A program made the position numbers and the translations under genes. DNA of 8,388 nucleotides from JAZGBC01 sp036444495. Its GTDB lineage: Bacteria > Pseudomonadota > Alphaproteobacteria > Kiloniellales > J153. Position 1 is the stretch's first letter, and every line of letters begins with the position of its first letter. The notes beneath the pieces were generated by a model. It was not told where the DNA came from. It made no database searches and saw nothing but the letters and a program-made list of their open reading frames with translations. Below are positions 6,550-8,388 of this stretch, piece after piece. The stretch lies in the NCBI GenBank assembly GCA_036444495.1, contig JAZGBC010000211.1, positions 1 through 8,388 of the forward strand. The letters run 5' to 3'.

Positions 6550-7821
6550 TCATGGACTCTCGGCGGCCCGCGCGCGCTTGCCCAGGGTAATCAGCACGAG
6601 CGGGCCCATGATGACCGCCAGACCGGAGCTGGCGAAGGCCAGGCCCCAGGCGAGCAGGCTGCCTTGGCCGCCGAAGAGATCCAGCACCACGCCGAAGACC
6701 AGCGGCCCGATGAAGGCGCCGATGAAGCCGACGCTGGAATGCACCGCCATGGTGGCGCCGCGCAGGCCCGGGGTGGCGGCGCTCACCGTCCCGGCGGTCA
6801 GCGAGGCCGATTCCCCGGCCACCGCGACGGCGTAAAGAAATGACAAGGCCACGACGAGGACGAAGGGCAGGGGCGCGGTAAAGCCCAGGCCGCCCGCATA
6901 AAGCGCCGAGACGACCATGACCGCGATCACCACCCGGCGGCGGCCGAAGCGCTGCGCCGCCTCGTTGCCCAGGACGCTGGCCGGCAGGCCCACGAGAGCG
7001 ATGAGCGCCACCAGGGTGGGCGCGCTCCAGCCGAGTCCCATGGCGCCTTCGGGTTGCAGGCTCTGGGAAAAGACCAGGAAGGTGACCAGCCAGGAGCGCA
7101 TGGCGAAAAGCTCCCAGTTGTGCGCGCTGTAGGCGAGCACGTAGGAGAAGGCCCGGCGGTTGCGGATCACCGGGCGGAAGTCGAGCAGCGCGGTCTTCGC
7201 CTGGCCGATGTGATGCGGTGCGCTGGGCGGCACCAGGAACAGCAGTATGGCGAGGGCGGCGGCGGGCCCGAGGGCGGCCAGGCCGAAGGCCCAGCGCCAG
7301 CCGAGCCAATCGGCCAGGGCGCCGGCCAGGAAAAAGGAGACGGAAACCCCGATGGACATGCTCGAGGTGTAGAAGGCCACGGCGCGCGAACGCAGGCGAT
7401 CGGGAACGTGGTCGGTGAGCGCCTTGAGCCCCGGCATGTAGGTCCCGGCCAGCCCGACGCCCGCGAGCGCGCGGAACAGGAGCGCGTCCCAGAAGCCCTC
7501 GGCGAAGAAGGCGAAGCCCAGCGCGGAGGCGATGCCCGCCAGCGCGCCCACGGCATAGATGCGCCGCGGGTCGACGCGGTCCGACAGGCTGACCAGTACC
7601 GGCACCGCGGCCACGTTGGCGGCGAAGTAGATGCCGTTGATCCAGCCGGCCTCGGTATTGCTGATCGCCCACTCGGCGAAGAAGGTGGGCTGCAGCGCCG
7701 CGAAGCTGCCGAAACCCAGGAGCGAGACCACCTGGGCGGCGCAGAAGGTCAGAATCAGGCGCAGGCCCGAGGGCGATCCGGCCGCGGGTGCGGTAGAGTC
7801 GTCCTGATCCCCGCTCGGCAA
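6550..7821 (-). CDS. MFS transporter, substrate unknown
   Basis: This is a major facilitator superfamily permease of the inner membrane with about 423 residues and 12 hydrophobic segments (roughly 20-42, 60-80, 88-108, 111-133, 148-170, 174-197, 224-251, 266-288, 296-316, 318-339, 356-384 and 388-413). The MFS loop 2-3 motif is present as LSDRVDPRR (about 79-87), and a basic GRRR stretch precedes helix 9, as expected for two related six-helix halves joined by a central cytoplasmic loop (198-223). Proton-coupled import or export of a small molecule is likely, but no residue identifies the substrate. The frame has no early ATG. A TTG at 7833 is possible, but the TTG at 7821 has GGAGGGG with a five-base spacer from GGAGG and is preferred. 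The gene converges on the CigR-like gene with a 44-bp gap and no clear terminator between. A hairpin plus T8 lies just upstream. Confidence 0.9.
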   Translation of the reverse strand: MPSGDQDDSTAPAAGSPSGLRLILTFCAAQVVSLLGFGSFAALQPTFFAEWAISNTEAGWINGIYFAANVAAVPVLVSLSDRVDPRRIYAVGALAGIASALGFAFFAEGFWDALLFRALAGVGLAGTYMPGLKALTDHVPDRLRSRAVAFYTSSMSIGVSVSFFLAGALADWLGWRWAFGLAALGPAAALAILLFLVPPSAPHHIGQAKTALLDFRPVIRNRRAFSYVLAYSAHNWELFAMRSWLVTFLVFSQSLQPEGAMGLGWSAPTLVALIALVGLPASVLGNEAAQRFGRRRVVIAVMVVSALYAGGLGFTAPLPFVLVVALSFLYAVAVAGESASLTAGTVSAATPGLRGATMAVHSSVGFIGAFIGPLVFGVVLDLFGGQGSLLAWGLAFASSGLAVIMGPLVLITLGKRARAAESP

Positions 7822-7824
7822 AAG

Positions 7825-7831
7825 CCCCTCC
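7825..7831 (-). promoter_or_regulatory. Ribosome binding site of the MFS gene
   Basis: On the minus strand GGAGGGG lies directly after a T8 run and just before TTG at 7821. This strong match decides between the TTG at 7821 and the TTG at 7833, which would place the site inside the coding sequence. The contact with the upstream hairpin-T8 structure means that folding or termination there would directly affect this gene. Confidence 0.6.
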
Positions 7832-7858
7832 AAAAAAAATGAGCCCTTGTGACGGCTC
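7832..7858 (-). terminator. Terminator-like hairpin with T8 tract before the MFS gene
   Basis: Read on the minus strand, GAGCC (7858-7854), an 8-nt loop and GGCTC (7845-7841) form a 5-bp stem, followed by A and eight T residues (7839-7832). This is the layout of a short intrinsic terminator. It could end transcripts arriving from lpdA and the palindromic element. Because the MFS ribosome binding site starts at 7831, there is no room for a promoter after it, so it may instead act as an attenuator of the MFS gene. The stem is short for a GC-rich genome. Confidence 0.45.
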
Positions 7859-7932
7859 CCGCGCTGGATCCCGCAATCCGGTCCTAGTGCCCCGACACCA
7901 ACATTTCGTACCCGATGAGCGGAAAAAAGGAT

Positions 7933-8186
7933 TCACCACAGAGACGCAGAGGCACAGAGAAAACAATTTTTCAACCACTAAGACACTAAGACACCAAGAG
8001 TGTTTTTGGTTGCGCGCTTCCACCCTCCGCAGCGGCAGCCCGGTCTTCGCAGCCGAAGCGGCTGCTTCGGCGGAGTGGGCCGCCGCTGCTGCGGAGGACG
8101 GGTCGCGCGCTTAAATTTCCTTCGTGTTCTTTGTGTCTTCGTGTTTACCCTTTTGGTTCCTCTGTGCCTCTGCGTCTCTGTGGTGA
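7933..8186. repeat. Perfect 27-bp inverted repeat arms
   Basis: Bases 7933-7959 are the exact reverse complement of 8160-8186, 200 bp apart. The match ends at 7960/8159 and 7932/8187. Each arm holds three 8-mers (CACAGAGA at 7937, CGCAGAGG at 7945 and CACAGAGA at 7953 on the left, mirrored on the right). Perfect identity in non-coding DNA implies a recent arrival or a maintained pairing. Confidence 0.95.
8012..8110. repeat. GC-rich hairpin core of the palindromic element
   Basis: The core is framed by GCGCGC on both sides (8012-8017 and 8105-8110). CCTCCGCAGC (8024-8033) pairs with GCTGCGGAGG (8088-8097), and an apical hairpin GCCGAAGC (8052-8059), loop GGCT, GCTTCGGC (8064-8071) closes the centre. 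The base composition matches the host genome and contrasts sharply with the AT-richer arms. Confidence 0.85.
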
Positions 8187-8257
8187 GTCTTTTCTTCGCG
8201 TCTTCGTGGTGAAAATCCGACAGCCGACATCGGGAAGCTTTTGTTGGAAACACAACA

Positions 8258-8388
8258 CTAGGCGTGGATCGCCCGGCCCTCCACGGCCAGCGCCGCCTCC
8301 TTGACCGCCTCATTCAGCGTCGGGTGGGCGTGGAAGGCGAGCGCCAGGTCCTGCGCCGAGCCGCCGAACTCCATGACGATCACCGCCT
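8258..8388 (-). CDS. lpdA: Dihydrolipoamide dehydrogenase, C-terminal end (cut by window edge)
   Basis: This is the FAD- and NAD-dependent E3 subunit that reoxidises dihydrolipoamide in the pyruvate and 2-oxoglutarate dehydrogenase complexes, in the cytoplasm. Only the last 42 codons and the TAG (8260-8258) are present. They include VIVMEFGGSAQDLALAFHAH and then PTLNEAVKEAALAVEGRAIHA. The HAHPTLNE segment carries the conserved His-Pro and the Glu five residues after the catalytic His, which act at the partner subunit's active site in the homodimer interface domain. The ending GRAIHA is typical of the family. No strong terminator follows on the minus strand; only a weak TGTTG/CAACA stem appears just after the stop. 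Which of several Lpd paralogues this is cannot be told from the fragment. Confidence 0.93.
   Translation of the reverse strand, partial: AVIVMEFGGSAQDLALAFHAHPTLNEAVKEAALAVEGRAIHA

Larger units (their letters stand above)
7929..8218. repeat. Nested palindromic repeat element of about 290 bp in the lpdA-MFS gap
   Basis: This element fills most of the 424-bp gene-free gap. It is bounded by related termini: GGATTCACCAC at 7929 and, on the opposite strand, GGATTTTCACCAC ending at 8218. Inside lie a perfect 27-bp inverted repeat (7933-7959 against 8160-8186), a second imperfect inverted pair (about 7973-8000 against 8119-8146), and a GC-rich hairpin core. An extra arm-like unit (about 8193-8212) lies on the right only. 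The arms consist of 8-bp micro-repeats of the type CACNAAGA or CACAGAGA. No target-site duplication, transposase or credible ORF is visible. The arm sequences resemble a repeat that I recall as common in environmental bacterial genomes, where frames give spurious peptides such as TTETQRHR. Its function is unknown; a non-autonomous mobile element or a structured transcript are both possible. The remaining gap parts (7859-7928 and 8219-8257) show nothing clear. Confidence 0.9.

Noticed and set aside
6505..6569. Inverted repeat GGGCCGCC/GGCGGCCC spanning the gap between the convergent genes, as a shared terminator
   Set aside because: The arms are 49 bp apart with no T-run, and the right arm lies inside the MFS coding sequence. 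GC-only octamers pair by chance in this genome.
6050..8023. 657-residue open frame on the minus strand across the CigR-like and MFS genes
   Set aside because: It overlaps the MFS gene in another frame and the palindromic element, and its composition is Arg/Gly/Pro-rich shadow sequence.
7929..8218. CRISPR array
   Set aside because: The repeated units are 8-bp and inverted, not direct repeats of 24-40 bp with unique spacers, and no cas gene is nearby.
7929..8218. Insertion sequence with transposase
   Set aside because: The interior is only about 200 bp and non-coding, and no target-site duplication is visible.
7839..8313. Small frames on both strands through the repeat element, giving peptides like TTETQRHR and NTKTQRTRR
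   Set aside because: These are translations of the 8-bp repeat arms, a well-known type of spurious protein prediction. They lack credible starts and are antisense to each other.

Overview
This is a chromosomal, high-GC stretch (roughly two thirds G+C by eye) that looks alphaproteobacterial, most like the Rhodospirillales. The evidence is the protein sequences, and a gene order that I recall from that group: an atp operon opening with atpH-atpA, next to priA, a short transaldolase, a DUF484 gene and xerC, with lpdA nearby. The species cannot be named from the sequence alone.

Layout, left to right. The minus strand carries the 5' end of atpA (cut by the window edge) and all of atpH, the start of an F1 ATP synthase operon read leftward. 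Upstream on the same strand is priA, the replication-restart helicase. Its reading frame is broken near the 3' end by a 20-bp tandem duplication, which replaces the last 27 conserved residues with a 7-residue unrelated tail. Divergent from priA, on the plus strand, is a tightly packed unit: transaldolase (ATGA overlap), DUF484 protein (22-nt overlap), xerC, then a small exported CigR/RcnB-like protein. Convergent to this, on the minus strand, is a 12-helix MFS permease. The right edge holds the last 42 codons of a dihydrolipoamide dehydrogenase gene (lpdA), also on the minus strand.

The genes are mostly housekeeping: energy (AtpH/AtpA, Lpd), the pentose phosphate pathway (transaldolase), and chromosome maintenance (PriA for fork restart, XerC for dimer resolution). 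The permease and the small exported protein are accessory and have no assignable substrate.

Two places deserve a second look. The first is the priA frameshift: deleting one 20-bp copy restores a canonical PriA C-terminus exactly in frame. The second is the 424-bp gene-free gap between lpdA and the permease. It holds a roughly 290-bp nested palindromic element built of AT-richer arms made from 8-bp micro-repeats around a very GC-rich hairpin core. Between that element and the permease is a hairpin plus T8 tract that resembles a terminator or attenuator directly ahead of the permease ribosome binding site. The repeat arms belong to a sequence type that I recall recurring in many environmental bacterial genomes, where it is often mis-annotated as protein. 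I do not claim a new system, but the element's function is unexplained.
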